From assembly GCA_026398615.1 (NCBI GenBank), contig JAPLSN010000019.1, positions 1 to 64,000 of the forward strand: a DNA stretch of 64,000 bases, in the 5' to 3' direction. Source of the DNA: Spirochaetota bacterium (GTDB lineage Bacteria; Spirochaetota; Spirochaetia; Treponematales; UBA12059). Both the position numbers and the translations under genes were made by a program. This document shows positions 50,264 through 58,332 of this stretch, one piece after another. The notes below the pieces were generated by a model. That model made no database searches. It saw only the letters and a list, made by a program, of their open reading frames with translations, and was not told the origin of the DNA. Numbering within the stretch: position 1 is the first letter of the stretch; every line of letters begins with the position of its first letter.

Positions 50264-51205
50264 ATGGACAGCGTACTCGCCGTCGACCTCGGCGGCACCA
50301 AGACCGCAGTTGGCGTAGTCTCTTCCGCGGGTCTCGTCCTCGCGAGGGAAACCATTCCAACGCCGCTCGGCGATCCGACAACCCTCATCGCCGCCATCGT
50401 TGCCCTGGCGCGCAGCGTGCTCCATCGCGCAGGACCCGTCCGCGCCATGGGCATGTCCCTCCCGGGCATCGTCGACCGGGCCGCCGGCAGCCTCCGCGCG
50501 TCCCCCTCCTCGGGCTGGACGAACGTGCCCTTCGCGCGCATGGCGGGCGAGGCTCTCTGTCTCCCCGTCCGGGCGGACAACGACGTGAACGCCTGCGCCT
50601 GGGCGGAAGCATGCTTCGGGGCCGGCCGCGGGCTCGACTGTTTCTTCTGGCTCCAGGTCAGCACGGGCATCGGCGGGGCCGTGGTCGCGGGCGGCCGCGT
50701 GCTTGACGGCGCGCATTCCATGGCGGGCGAGATCGGCCATCTCGTCGTCAATCCCGGGGGCGCGACCTGCGGCTGCGGGCACCGCGGCTGCCTCGAGGCC
50801 GAGGCAGCGGGACCCGCGTGGCGGCGCAAGGCGCTCCTGCGGCTCGACGGACTCACCCCGGGAGCCGGTGGTTTCCTCGTCAGCCTCTCGCGCGGGGAAG
50901 TGGACGCGAAGACCGTGGCAGCGGGCGCGCGCGCAGGCGATCCCCTCTGCCGCGAAGTCGTCCGCGAAGTCGGTTCGATGATCGCGCGCGGAATCGCGGC
51001 AGTTACCAACATCCTCGACCCCCAGGCCATTTTCGTCGGAGGGGGTGTCGCCGCCGCACTGGATCTCCTTCAGCCTTTCATCGTGGAAGAATCCGCGAGC
51101 CTTGTCTTCGCGGCCTCGGGTCGTTCCTCCCTGTTCCGGTCCAGTTCCCTCGGCTACGACGCTGCACTCGTCGGAGCCGCCGCACTCGCCCTTCACCCTG
51201 TCTGA
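50264..51205 (+). CDS. ROK-family sugar kinase
   Basis: 313 residues without a DNA-binding domain, so an enzyme. The ATP phosphate loop is VDLGGTKTAVG (7-17) and the active-site Asp is in RADNDVNACAW. The ROK zinc motif is GEIGHLVV...CGCGHRGCLE. It phosphorylates a hexose or N-acetyl-hexosamine; the sugar is unknown. It opens a five-gene operon (17-base gap to the next gene, then overlaps) of sugar-phosphate enzymes. Confidence 0.88.
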   Translation: MDSVLAVDLGGTKTAVGVVSSAGLVLARETIPTPLGDPTTLIAAIVALARSVLHRAGPVRAMGMSLPGIVDRAAGSLRASPSSGWTNVPFARMAGEALCLPVRADNDVNACAWAEACFGAGRGLDCFFWLQVSTGIGGAVVAGGRVLDGAHSMAGEIGHLVVNPGGATCGCGHRGCLEAEAAGPAWRRKALLRLDGLTPGAGGFLVSLSRGEVDAKTVAAGARAGDPLCREVVREVGSMIARGIAAVTNILDPQAIFVGGGVAAALDLLQPFIVEESASLVFAASGRSSLFRSSSLGYDAALVGAAALALHPV

Positions 51206-51222
51206 AGCCAAGGAAGGTTTCC

Positions 51223-51822
51223 ATGCAAAGGGATTTCACCGCCGACATCGAATCCTATTTCACAAGGCTCAAGGCAACCCTCGATCGCATATCGCGCGAA
51301 GAGCTCAACGCTTTCATGAACCTGCTGCTGGATGCGCTCGAAGCCGGCAGGTACGTCTTCATCATGGGCAACGGCGGCTCGGGCGCTACCGCCTCCCATT
51401 TCGCCGTGGATTTCAACAAGGGGCTTTCCTATCAGAAAGCCCGGCGTTTCCGCTTCATCTGCCTGAACGACAATGCTCCCACCCTCACCGCCTATGCGAA
51501 CGACGTGGGCTACGACGAGGTGTTCGTCGAACCCTTGCGCAACTTCCTCGGCTCAGGCGATCTGGTTATCGGGATATCCGGTACGGGAAATTCACGCAAC
51601 GTCCTCAAGGCTATCGAGTTCGCCAAGGCAAAAGGCGCAGTGACGGTGGGCTTGACCGGTTACGACGGCGGGGCGCTCAGGGCACTCGCGCGCCACTGCG
51701 TCCACATCCCGATCGCGGACATGCAGGTGACCGAGGACCTCCACATGGTGGTGGACCACCTGATTTACGCCGTCCTCGGGAAAGCCCTTCCCGCCGAAAG
51801 CCCGGGTGCGGATCGTGGCTGA
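51223..51822 (+). CDS. SIS-domain sugar-phosphate isomerase, GmhA-like
   Basis: 199 residues. SIS core: FIMGNGGSGATASHFAVDF (phosphate loop), LNDNAPTLTAYANDVGYDEVF, GISGTGNSRNV, and TEDLHMVVDHLI with the metal/catalytic Glu and His of sedoheptulose-7-phosphate isomerase. AAGGAAGG precedes the ATG. GmhA turns sedoheptulose 7-phosphate into D-glycero-D-manno-heptose 7-phosphate; here the exact sugar is inferred from the neighbours. Confidence 0.82.
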   Translation: MQRDFTADIESYFTRLKATLDRISREELNAFMNLLLDALEAGRYVFIMGNGGSGATASHFAVDFNKGLSYQKARRFRFICLNDNAPTLTAYANDVGYDEVFVEPLRNFLGSGDLVIGISGTGNSRNVLKAIEFAKAKGAVTVGLTGYDGGALRALARHCVHIPIADMQVTEDLHMVVDHLIYAVLGKALPAESPGADRG

Positions 51823-52720
51823 ACGCGACTACAGCCGCGCCTGGCCGATGCCCGCAAGAACCAGTTTCATTCCCGGGACGTCCATCGAGCTGGTTCGGCC
51901 TCCCAGCCTGTCCGAGGCTCCCCGGCACGTCCTCTTCGACTTCGACGGCACCCTGAGCCTGATACGCGAGGGATGGATGGAGATCATGGTGCCCATGATG
52001 GTCCGCACCCTCGCTCCCTTCGCGCGGGCGGACGAGTCGGAAGAGTCGCTGCGCGCCCTCGTGGGGAATTTCGTCGCCGAGCTCACCGGCAAGCAGACGG
52101 TCTACCAGATGATCCGCCTGGCCCGGGAGGTGGAAGCCCGCGGGGGCAAGGCCGCCGATCCGCTGGACTACAAGGCGGAGTACCACGAGCTCCTGATGGC
52201 GCGCATCGCGAGCAGGAGGGAAGGCCTGGCGGCGGGCAGCGTCGCGCCCGCGAGCATGCTGGTTCCCGGTTCGCTCGAACTCCTCGCGCTCCTGCAGGGT
52301 CGCGGCGTCGCCATCTACATCGCGTCCGGCACGGATGAAAAATACGTGCTGGAGGAGGCCCGCCTCCTCGGCCTGGACGGATACGCGCCGGGCGCCATCT
52401 ACGGCGCCCGGGCCGACCACGCGAACTTCTCCAAGGAGCTCGTCATACGGCGCATACTCGGGGAGAACCGCGTCGAGGGGGCCTCGCTGCTCGCCTTCGG
52501 CGACGGCTACGTGGAGATCGCCGACTGCAAGGCCGCGGGAGGCACCGCGGTAGCGGTCGCCAGCGACGAGGCAGGACGCTCGGGCAAGCCTGACGCATGG
52601 AAACGCGAGCGGCTCATCGGAGCCGGCGCGGACATCGTCATCCCCGACTACGCCTGCGGACGCGCCCTCGTCGATTACCTTTGGTCAGGCGGCGGCGGGA
52701 TCGGCCCGGCTGGACCATGA
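51806..52720 (+). CDS. HAD-family phosphatase
   Basis: 304 residues from GTG 51806 (GTG 51815 is also possible; neither has a good ribosome binding site, as expected for coupling by the 17-base overlap). HAD motif I is LFDFDGTLS (Asp45, Asp47), motif II ASGT, motif III Lys near KELVIRR, and motif IV FGDGYVEI. The large helical cap (about 60-150) indicates a C1-cap enzyme for a small sugar phosphate. In a heptose-type route it could play the role of GmhB. Confidence 0.82.
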   Translation: MRIVAERDYSRAWPMPARTSFIPGTSIELVRPPSLSEAPRHVLFDFDGTLSLIREGWMEIMVPMMVRTLAPFARADESEESLRALVGNFVAELTGKQTVYQMIRLAREVEARGGKAADPLDYKAEYHELLMARIASRREGLAAGSVAPASMLVPGSLELLALLQGRGVAIYIASGTDEKYVLEEARLLGLDGYAPGAIYGARADHANFSKELVIRRILGENRVEGASLLAFGDGYVEIADCKAAGGTAVAVASDEAGRSGKPDAWKRERLIGAGADIVIPDYACGRALVDYLWSGGGGIGPAGP

Positions 52721-53772
52721 TCGACGCGTTGCGTGATTTCGATCGTCGCCGCCTTCGCGAACTCACCGACGCCTTCGGCTCGCTCAGGGTGGCCGTCCTG
52801 GGAGACTTTTTCCTCGACAAGTACATCGAGGTCGACCCCTCGCTCGCCGAAATATCCCTGGAAACCGGCAGGATCGCCCACCAGGCGGTCGCCGTCCGCC
52901 ACAGCCCGGGAGCGGCGGGAACCGTCGTCAACAACCTTGCCGCCCTGGGAACCGGTACGCTGCTCGCCCTGGGCTTTTCGGGCGATGACGGCGAGGGCTA
53001 CGAACTCCGCAAGGACCTCTCGATGCTCGGCGTGGATATCGTCCATCTTCATACCGATTCAGGGCGCAGAACCCCGACATACATGAAGCCGCGCGACATC
53101 GATCGCCCGGGCCTGGATGGCGAACACAGCCGGTACGACATGAAAAACCGCACGTCCACCCCGCCCGCGATCGAGGAAATCCTCATCGATTCCCTCGATG
53201 AGGTCCTGGGCAGGATCGACGTCCTCGTGGTGATGGACCAGGTCGAAGCCGAGGGCTGCGGCGCGGTCACACACCGGATCGTCAATGCCCTGGCCGGACG
53301 CCTTCCCCGATTTCCCGACCTCATCGCCTGGGCCGACTCGCGCCGCAGGATCATGTCCTTCAGGGGTCTCATGCTGAAGATGAACCAGTTCGAGATGGCC
53401 GGTGTGCACGATCCGCTGCCCGGAGCCCTGATTCCCGACGAGACCATCGCGGCAGGGTTGCCTTCGCTCGAGGCGAAAATCGGTGCCGGCGTATTCGTCA
53501 CCGTGGCCGATCGGGGTGTCTGGGTGGGCGGCACCCACCCCGTGCTCATCCCCGCGCTGCGCATCGACGGGCCGGTGGACCCCACCGGGGCAGGCGACTC
53601 CTTCACGGCGGGAACGGTGCTCGCGCTCGCCGCCGGGGCATCCCCCGCGGAGGCGGCGCTCGCGGGAAACCTCGTCGCGTCGGTTACCGTGCGCCAGCTC
53701 GGGACGACGGGAAGCGCCCGGCCCGAAGGACTCTTCGCTGCCCTCGACCTCTGGAAGGAGCAAAACCCATGA
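52717..53772 (+). CDS. PfkB-family carbohydrate kinase, HldE/RfaE kinase-domain-like
   Basis: 351 residues; ATG 52717 overlaps the HAD stop (ATGA). The opening VLGDFFLDKYIEVDP and the GAAGTVVNNLAALG motif resemble the kinase half of HldE (RfaE1), and the catalytic Asp is in VDPTGAGDSFTAG. HldE kinases make heptose 1,7-bisphosphate. There is no nucleotidyltransferase domain fused to it or nearby. Confidence 0.82.
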   Translation: MIDALRDFDRRRLRELTDAFGSLRVAVLGDFFLDKYIEVDPSLAEISLETGRIAHQAVAVRHSPGAAGTVVNNLAALGTGTLLALGFSGDDGEGYELRKDLSMLGVDIVHLHTDSGRRTPTYMKPRDIDRPGLDGEHSRYDMKNRTSTPPAIEEILIDSLDEVLGRIDVLVVMDQVEAEGCGAVTHRIVNALAGRLPRFPDLIAWADSRRRIMSFRGLMLKMNQFEMAGVHDPLPGALIPDETIAAGLPSLEAKIGAGVFVTVADRGVWVGGTHPVLIPALRIDGPVDPTGAGDSFTAGTVLALAAGASPAEAALAGNLVASVTVRQLGTTGSARPEGLFAALDLWKEQNP

Positions 53773-54896
53773 AGCGACTCTTCGACCGCGATTCAATATC
53801 GGTACTCCCCCTTTCCTGGCGCGTGAACAAGCTCGACGCACAGCGCGCGCTCGTCGATCCGGATTCGTACGCTGCGACACTTTCCCCGGAAGCCGCCGGG
53901 GATGTCGAGGCGGCAGCATCCGAGATCCGGGCTTCGCGCGGCCGCGGTGCTCCGGTCATCCTCGCTTTCGGCGCGCACTCGATCAAGAACGGCCTCTCCC
54001 GCGTCATGCGCCGCCTCATGGACGGCGGCTGGGTGACGCACTTCGCGACGAACGGAGCGGGCATAATCCACGACTGGGAATTCTCCTACCAGGGCCGGAC
54101 GGGAGAGGATGTCAGGCGCTATGTCGCCCAAGGCCAGTTCGGCATCTGGGAGGAAACGGGTGCCTTCATCAACATGGCCATCGCCGTCGGCGCCTGGCGC
54201 GGCCTGGGCTACGGCGAATCCGTGGGCGCCATGATAGCGGAGGACGGTCTGACCATACCGCCGGACTCCGAACTCGCCGCCGCGATGCGCGACGGAGCCG
54301 CCGGGGACGCGGACGAAGCGCTCATCCTTAAGGCGGCGGCGGCGGCCGACCTGCGGGCTCTCCTGCTTCGCGCGGGCATCGATCCCGGGTTCCTGCACAT
54401 CGATCACCCTTACAAGGAATATGGCCTCACCGCGGCCGCCTGGAAAGCCGGACTGCCATTTACCGTCCATCCCATGTTCGGCCACGACATCATCTACACC
54501 CATCCCCTGAACCGGGGCTCGCCGATCGGCAGGACGGCCGAACCGGATTTCCTTTCCTTCGTGGAATCGGTATCGCGCCTGGAAGGCGGGGTCTACCTTT
54601 CTGTCGGCTCGGCGGTGATGTCTCCGATGATCTTCGAGAAGGCGCTGTCGATGGCACGCAATGCAGCCCGTTCGGGCGGCGCGAAGATCGAGGATTTTTC
54701 CATCCATGTCGTGGATCTCGCGAAGTCAGCATGGGATTGGACTCAGGAAGACGAGCCGCCCCAGGACGATCCGGCCTACTACCTGCGTTTCTGCAAGACG
54801 TTCAGCCGCATGGGCGCAAGGATGAGCTACGCGAGCGCGGACAATCGCAGCTGGCTCGTCGCGCTTCTTCGCGCCATCGAACGTCGAGGCGCGTGA
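53769..54896 (+). CDS. Deoxyhypusine-synthase-like protein of unknown substrate
   Basis: 375 residues; the ATG overlaps the kinase stop by four bases. The segment GAHSIKNGLSRVMRRLMDG, then THFATNGAGIIHDWE and GQFGIWEETGAFIN follows the pattern of bacterial deoxyhypusine-synthase-family proteins (Rossmann-like NAD fold with a NGAxxIHD motif). Bacteria lack eIF5A, and these homologues have various or unknown roles. Its strict linkage to sugar-phosphate enzymes suggests an NAD-dependent step on a sugar or polyamine. The assignment comes from remembered motif patterns and needs a structure-based search. Confidence 0.5.
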   Translation: MKRLFDRDSISVLPLSWRVNKLDAQRALVDPDSYAATLSPEAAGDVEAAASEIRASRGRGAPVILAFGAHSIKNGLSRVMRRLMDGGWVTHFATNGAGIIHDWEFSYQGRTGEDVRRYVAQGQFGIWEETGAFINMAIAVGAWRGLGYGESVGAMIAEDGLTIPPDSELAAAMRDGAAGDADEALILKAAAAADLRALLLRAGIDPGFLHIDHPYKEYGLTAAAWKAGLPFTVHPMFGHDIIYTHPLNRGSPIGRTAEPDFLSFVESVSRLEGGVYLSVGSAVMSPMIFEKALSMARNAARSGGAKIEDFSIHVVDLAKSAWDWTQEDEPPQDDPAYYLRFCKTFSRMGARMSYASADNRSWLVALLRAIERRGA

Positions 54897-54899
54897 CCA

Positions 54900-55985
54900 T
54901 CATGCCAGTTGTATGGGCTGTCCCCTGGCCGCGGAAGCGTAGACGGCGTCGACGATTCGCATGAGTTTCAGCGCCTGGTCGGGTGTGTTGAGGGGAGCTT
55001 CCTTGCCCTCGATGGCGGCAACGAAATTCCGGGCGGATCGGAGCCTGCCCATGGATTCATCCTGGGGAAGGATCAGGGAGCGATTCACGTGCCGCCCGTG
55101 CTCCACGGTGAAAAGCTCGCAGCGGTCCACGCTCGTGGCGTCCAGGCCGTCGCGGCCGAACACGCGCTCGATGAGCCCACCCGCTTTCGTGCCCTGGAAA
55201 TTGACCGAAACCACCTCGCGCTCGGTCATCTCGGCCCAGGAACTGCGCAGGAAAAGGACCTGTCCCGTCTTGAAGCGCACGAAGCCGTGACAGGCGGACT
55301 CGACATCGGTGGCGCCGCCCGCGACGTCCGGTATGCCCCAGGGCCCCCTGAAGGCCCTGTCGTCGATGAAGTCACGGAAAGTCTGAGCGAGCACGAAGTC
55401 GGGCTCGGGATAGTCCATGAAGTAGATGGCAAGATCGAGCATATGTAGCAGGTCTATGACGGGACCTCCGCCCGACATTCCCTTTGTCGTGAACCATCCG
55501 CCGAAGCCGGGTATCCCGGAACGCCGGGCCCAGACGGCCTGCGCGGAATTGATTTTCCCCACCTCTCCGGAGCGGATATATTCCATGAGGGCATATGCCT
55601 CGGGGCGGGCGCGATTGTTGAAGTTGAATTGGAGAAGCTTCCCCGCTTTCCCGGCCTCGTCCACCATGGTCTGCGTTTCGACGGCATTCAGCGCGGGCGG
55701 CTTTTCACAGAAAACATGCTTCCCCGCCCGAAGCGCCTTCACGGCAATGGGCATGTGGAACCTGTTCGGCGTGATGATCGATACTGCGTCGATGTCCTTG
55801 CGCTTCGCAAGCATTTCATCTTCATCCGCGTAAGTTTCTTTCACGGAATACGTCTTCGATGCCTTGGCCCTGGCATCCGGAACCGGTTCCGCCAGGGCGA
55901 CGATCTCGGCTCCGCCCGAGCGGAATCCCGGTATGTGGTAGCGGGCCATCCCTCCAGCCCCGATGATTCCGATTTTCACGCTCAT
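54900..55985 (-). CDS. Gfo/Idh/MocA-family sugar oxidoreductase
   Basis: 361 residues from ATG 55985 (AAGGAG six bases upstream). N-terminal Rossmann GIIGAGGMARYH, then SIITPNRFH and the hallmark CEKPPA (Lys in EKP). The C-terminal beta sheet has GGGPVIDLLHMLDLA with the catalytic Asp/His region. It is NAD(P)-dependent and oxidises or epimerises a sugar or inositol. It is the last gene of the ribose-type ABC operon, separated from the binding protein by an inverted-repeat element, and converges with the DHS-like gene. Confidence 0.9.
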   Translation of the reverse strand: MSVKIGIIGAGGMARYHIPGFRSGGAEIVALAEPVPDARAKASKTYSVKETYADEDEMLAKRKDIDAVSIITPNRFHMPIAVKALRAGKHVFCEKPPALNAVETQTMVDEAGKAGKLLQFNFNNRARPEAYALMEYIRSGEVGKINSAQAVWARRSGIPGFGGWFTTKGMSGGGPVIDLLHMLDLAIYFMDYPEPDFVLAQTFRDFIDDRAFRGPWGIPDVAGGATDVESACHGFVRFKTGQVLFLRSSWAEMTEREVVSVNFQGTKAGGLIERVFGRDGLDATSVDRCELFTVEHGRHVNRSLILPQDESMGRLRSARNFVAAIEGKEAPLNTPDQALKLMRIVDAVYASAARGQPIQLA

Positions 55986-56017
55986 ACGCGGCTCCTTCGT
56001 AAAATAAAAGAGGGTCA

Positions 56018-56203
56018 GCCACCGAGGCGCAGAGGCACGGAGAGGAGAGGAAAGGAAAGGAACGCAGAAGGATACGGAAGGAACGGATCGAACGGATGGC
56101 CGGGAATCCTGCCGACTCGATCCAGCCACCCTCATCCCCGCTCCACTCCCTCATCCCTCCGTTCCCCCCCCCTTCTTCCTCCGTGTCTCCGTTCCTCCGT
56201 GGC
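56018..56203. repeat. 186-bp element with imperfect terminal inverted repeats, purine-rich left arm
   Basis: The 25 bases at 56018-56042 (GCCACCGAGGCGCAGAGGCA...) match the reverse complement of 56203-56179 (GCCACGGAGGAACGGAGACA...) at 20 of 25 positions. The inside continues as AGG/AAGG purine runs on the left and pyrimidine runs (a C-run at 56164-56172) on the right, so one strand can fold into a long imperfect hairpin. It contains no gene and sits between the Gfo/Idh gene and rbsB. It looks like a dispersed intergenic repeat or miniature mobile element. Confidence 0.7.
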
Positions 56204-56241
56204 AAACCCTTGAATGGCCGCCCGTTACGGGCGGCCCGGGA

Positions 56242-57216
56242 TCAGAAGGGAGCCTCGGGGACGTAGAAGTCCTTCGCGTTCGCCTTGGTCACGAGTTCCG
56301 AGGGAAGGATTATCCTGCGGGGAAGCGCGCGCACCTGGTAGATGTTCGGGTTGAGCTTCTCGCCCCTGACGCCGATGACCGCGTAGGAGATGGAGGTCGC
56401 GATGACCGAGGGGGAATAGGTGACGTCCGCCTTCACGAGCGGGTTCGAGTCGTCCATGATCCCCTTGATCACGTCCTTGAGGCATCCGCCGCCGAGGAAG
56501 AACTTGATGTCCTTGCGGCCGGATTCCTTGTAAGCCTGCATGGCCCCGAGCATCATGTCGTCGTCGGCGGTATAGACCGCGTCGATGGCCTTGTACTTCT
56601 GCAGGTAGTTTTCCATGACCGAGAGCGACTTCTGGCGGTTCCAGTCGCCGGGCTGGACATCGAGCAGGGTGATGTTCGGGTACTTCTTCACGACTTCCTT
56701 GATCGTGTCGGTCCGGATGGTGTCGATGGGACAGGGCGTGCCTGAGATGAGGAGGAGGTTGCCCTTGAAGCTCATCTGCTTGGCCAGCCACTCCATGCCC
56801 TTCCGTGTGTAGGCTTCGTCGTCGTTGGTGATGTAGATGTCGTAGATGCCTTCCTTGGACACTCCGCGGTCGAGGACGACCACGTATACGCCCTGGTTGA
56901 AGGCTTTCTCCACCACGCTGGTAACCGAGGTGTCATGCGGGAACACGACTATCGCGTCGACCTTCTTCACGAGGAGGTCCTCGATGTCGGACACCTGCTG
57001 GTTCACGTTGCCCGAGAACTTGAGCTCGATCTGGACGTTCTTGTCCCTCTTCTCCCAGTCGGTCTTGGCGCGCGTCGCCCACCAGTTCGCGTTGGCCATC
57101 CAGCCGTGGGTCGCGCTGGGCATGGACACGCCGACCTTGTAGACCTTCGTGGCTTGTGCGAATCCCAGGGACGCGACCATCGTCAGTACGAGGAAGGCCA
57201 CCAGTACTTTCTTCAT
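56242..57216 (-). CDS. rbsB: Sugar ABC transporter substrate-binding protein, RbsB-like
   Basis: 324 residues. Signal peptide about 1-20 (ASLGFAQA). Family 2/4 periplasmic-binding fold: YKVGVSMPSATHGWMANANWW, DAIVVFPHDTSVTSVVEKAF, VVLDRGVS, DAVYTADDDMMLGAMQAY. It binds a pentose- or inositol-type sugar for the RbsA/RbsC pair encoded just upstream. An unusual 120-base hairpin region precedes it. Confidence 0.88.
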   Translation of the reverse strand: MKKVLVAFLVLTMVASLGFAQATKVYKVGVSMPSATHGWMANANWWATRAKTDWEKRDKNVQIELKFSGNVNQQVSDIEDLLVKKVDAIVVFPHDTSVTSVVEKAFNQGVYVVVLDRGVSKEGIYDIYITNDDEAYTRKGMEWLAKQMSFKGNLLLISGTPCPIDTIRTDTIKEVVKKYPNITLLDVQPGDWNRQKSLSVMENYLQKYKAIDAVYTADDDMMLGAMQAYKESGRKDIKFFLGGGCLKDVIKGIMDDSNPLVKADVTYSPSVIATSISYAVIGVRGEKLNPNIYQVRALPRRIILPSELVTKANAKDFYVPEAPF

Positions 57217-57248
57217 TTAGAACCTCCGGAAAACCGAAAATGTCCTTC

Positions 57249-57301
57249 GCCCCTCCAGGGGCCGACCCTCGACGAGGGTTTTCTCCCGCCCCTTCCGGGG
57301 C
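57249..57301. repeat. Three tandem hairpins between rbsC and rbsB
   Basis: GCCCC-TCCA-GGGGC (57249-57262), ACCCTCG-A-CGAGGGT (57265-57279) and GCCCC-TTCC-GGGGC (57288-57301) follow each other, each perfectly paired. The first and third share the same stem. Placed 33-85 bases before the rbsB start, they may protect the rbsB message or mark a small repeat family. Confidence 0.7.
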
Positions 57302-57336
57302 ATATCCGCATCGCCCCCGCAAGGAGGCGTCGTGCG

Positions 57337-58332
57337 CTACTGTTTCTGCCTCTGTATGTACACCGAGGCGATGATCACCACGCCCTTGACCACACCCTGG
57401 AGATAGGGCGAAAGTCCGGCCATGTTGAGCATGTTCTGTATTATCTGGAGCATGAACACGCCGACCACGGTTCCCCAGATGGAACCGCGGCCGCCCGACA
57501 TCGCGGTGCCGCCGATGATCACGGCGGCAATCGCGTCGAGCTCGAAACCCAGACCGAAGTTGGGCGTGCTCACCGTGTTGAAGCGTGCGGCCAGGAGCAC
57601 GGCCGAGGCCGCGACCACGAGCCCGTTGATCGCGTAGGCCCAGAAGCGCACGGATCCGACGCGCACGGCGGAATACTGCGCGACCCTCGCGTTGGAACCG
57701 ACGGCGCAGAGATAGCGGCCATACCGCGTGTTGTCGAGCACGAATCCCAGGATCGTCGCGAGGACGAAAAGCGTCGCGACGGGCAGCGGCAGGGAGAGCA
57801 CGCCCACCCCGATGTCGAGCGAGAAAAGCTTCGCCATCCCGAGCTCGCCGAAGTTCTGGCTGTGCGAGGCGAATTCCCCGGCGTTCGCCATCTGCAGGCT
57901 CACGTAGCGGAAGATGGACATCGTGCCGAGCGTCACGATGAAGGGCACGATCTTGCCAAGCGTGATGAGAAGCCCGTTCAGCGCGCCGGCCAGCAACCCG
58001 ATCATCGCCATGACGACGATGCCGCCCGCGATGGCCAGGGTCTCGTTCCCGCCGGACGCCTGCAGGATCCAGTTCATGAAGAGCACGCCGCATGACGCGA
58101 CGAATGCCGCCATGGCGCCGACTGACAGGTCGATTCCGCCCGAGATGATGACCAGGGTCATGCCAAGCGCGATGATGCCCGCATACGAAGCCTGCCTCAT
58201 GACGTTGACCAGGTTCTCGATCTGGAGGAAGTAGGGCCGGCCTATGATCGCGGCCAGGATGAACAGGGTGCCCAGCGCGATGAGCGAACCGTATTTCTCG
58301 AGATCGATCTTCCCTGCTGCCGTCGCGTTCAC
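57337..58332 (-). CDS. rbsC: Sugar ABC transporter permease, RbsC-like
   Basis: 331 residues from GTG 58332 (GAGGAGG seven bases upstream; GTGA overlap with the RbsA stop). Eight to ten helices; IALGMTLVIISGGIDLSVGAM and GTAMSGGRGSIWGTVVGVFML are the two signatures of BPD_transp_2 permeases for ribose, xylose and related sugars. Confidence 0.9.
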   Translation of the reverse strand: MNATAAGKIDLEKYGSLIALGTLFILAAIIGRPYFLQIENLVNVMRQASYAGIIALGMTLVIISGGIDLSVGAMAAFVASCGVLFMNWILQASGGNETLAIAGGIVVMAMIGLLAGALNGLLITLGKIVPFIVTLGTMSIFRYVSLQMANAGEFASHSQNFGELGMAKLFSLDIGVGVLSLPLPVATLFVLATILGFVLDNTRYGRYLCAVGSNARVAQYSAVRVGSVRFWAYAINGLVVAASAVLLAARFNTVSTPNFGLGFELDAIAAVIIGGTAMSGGRGSIWGTVVGVFMLQIIQNMLNMAGLSPYLQGVVKGVVIIASVYIQRQKQ

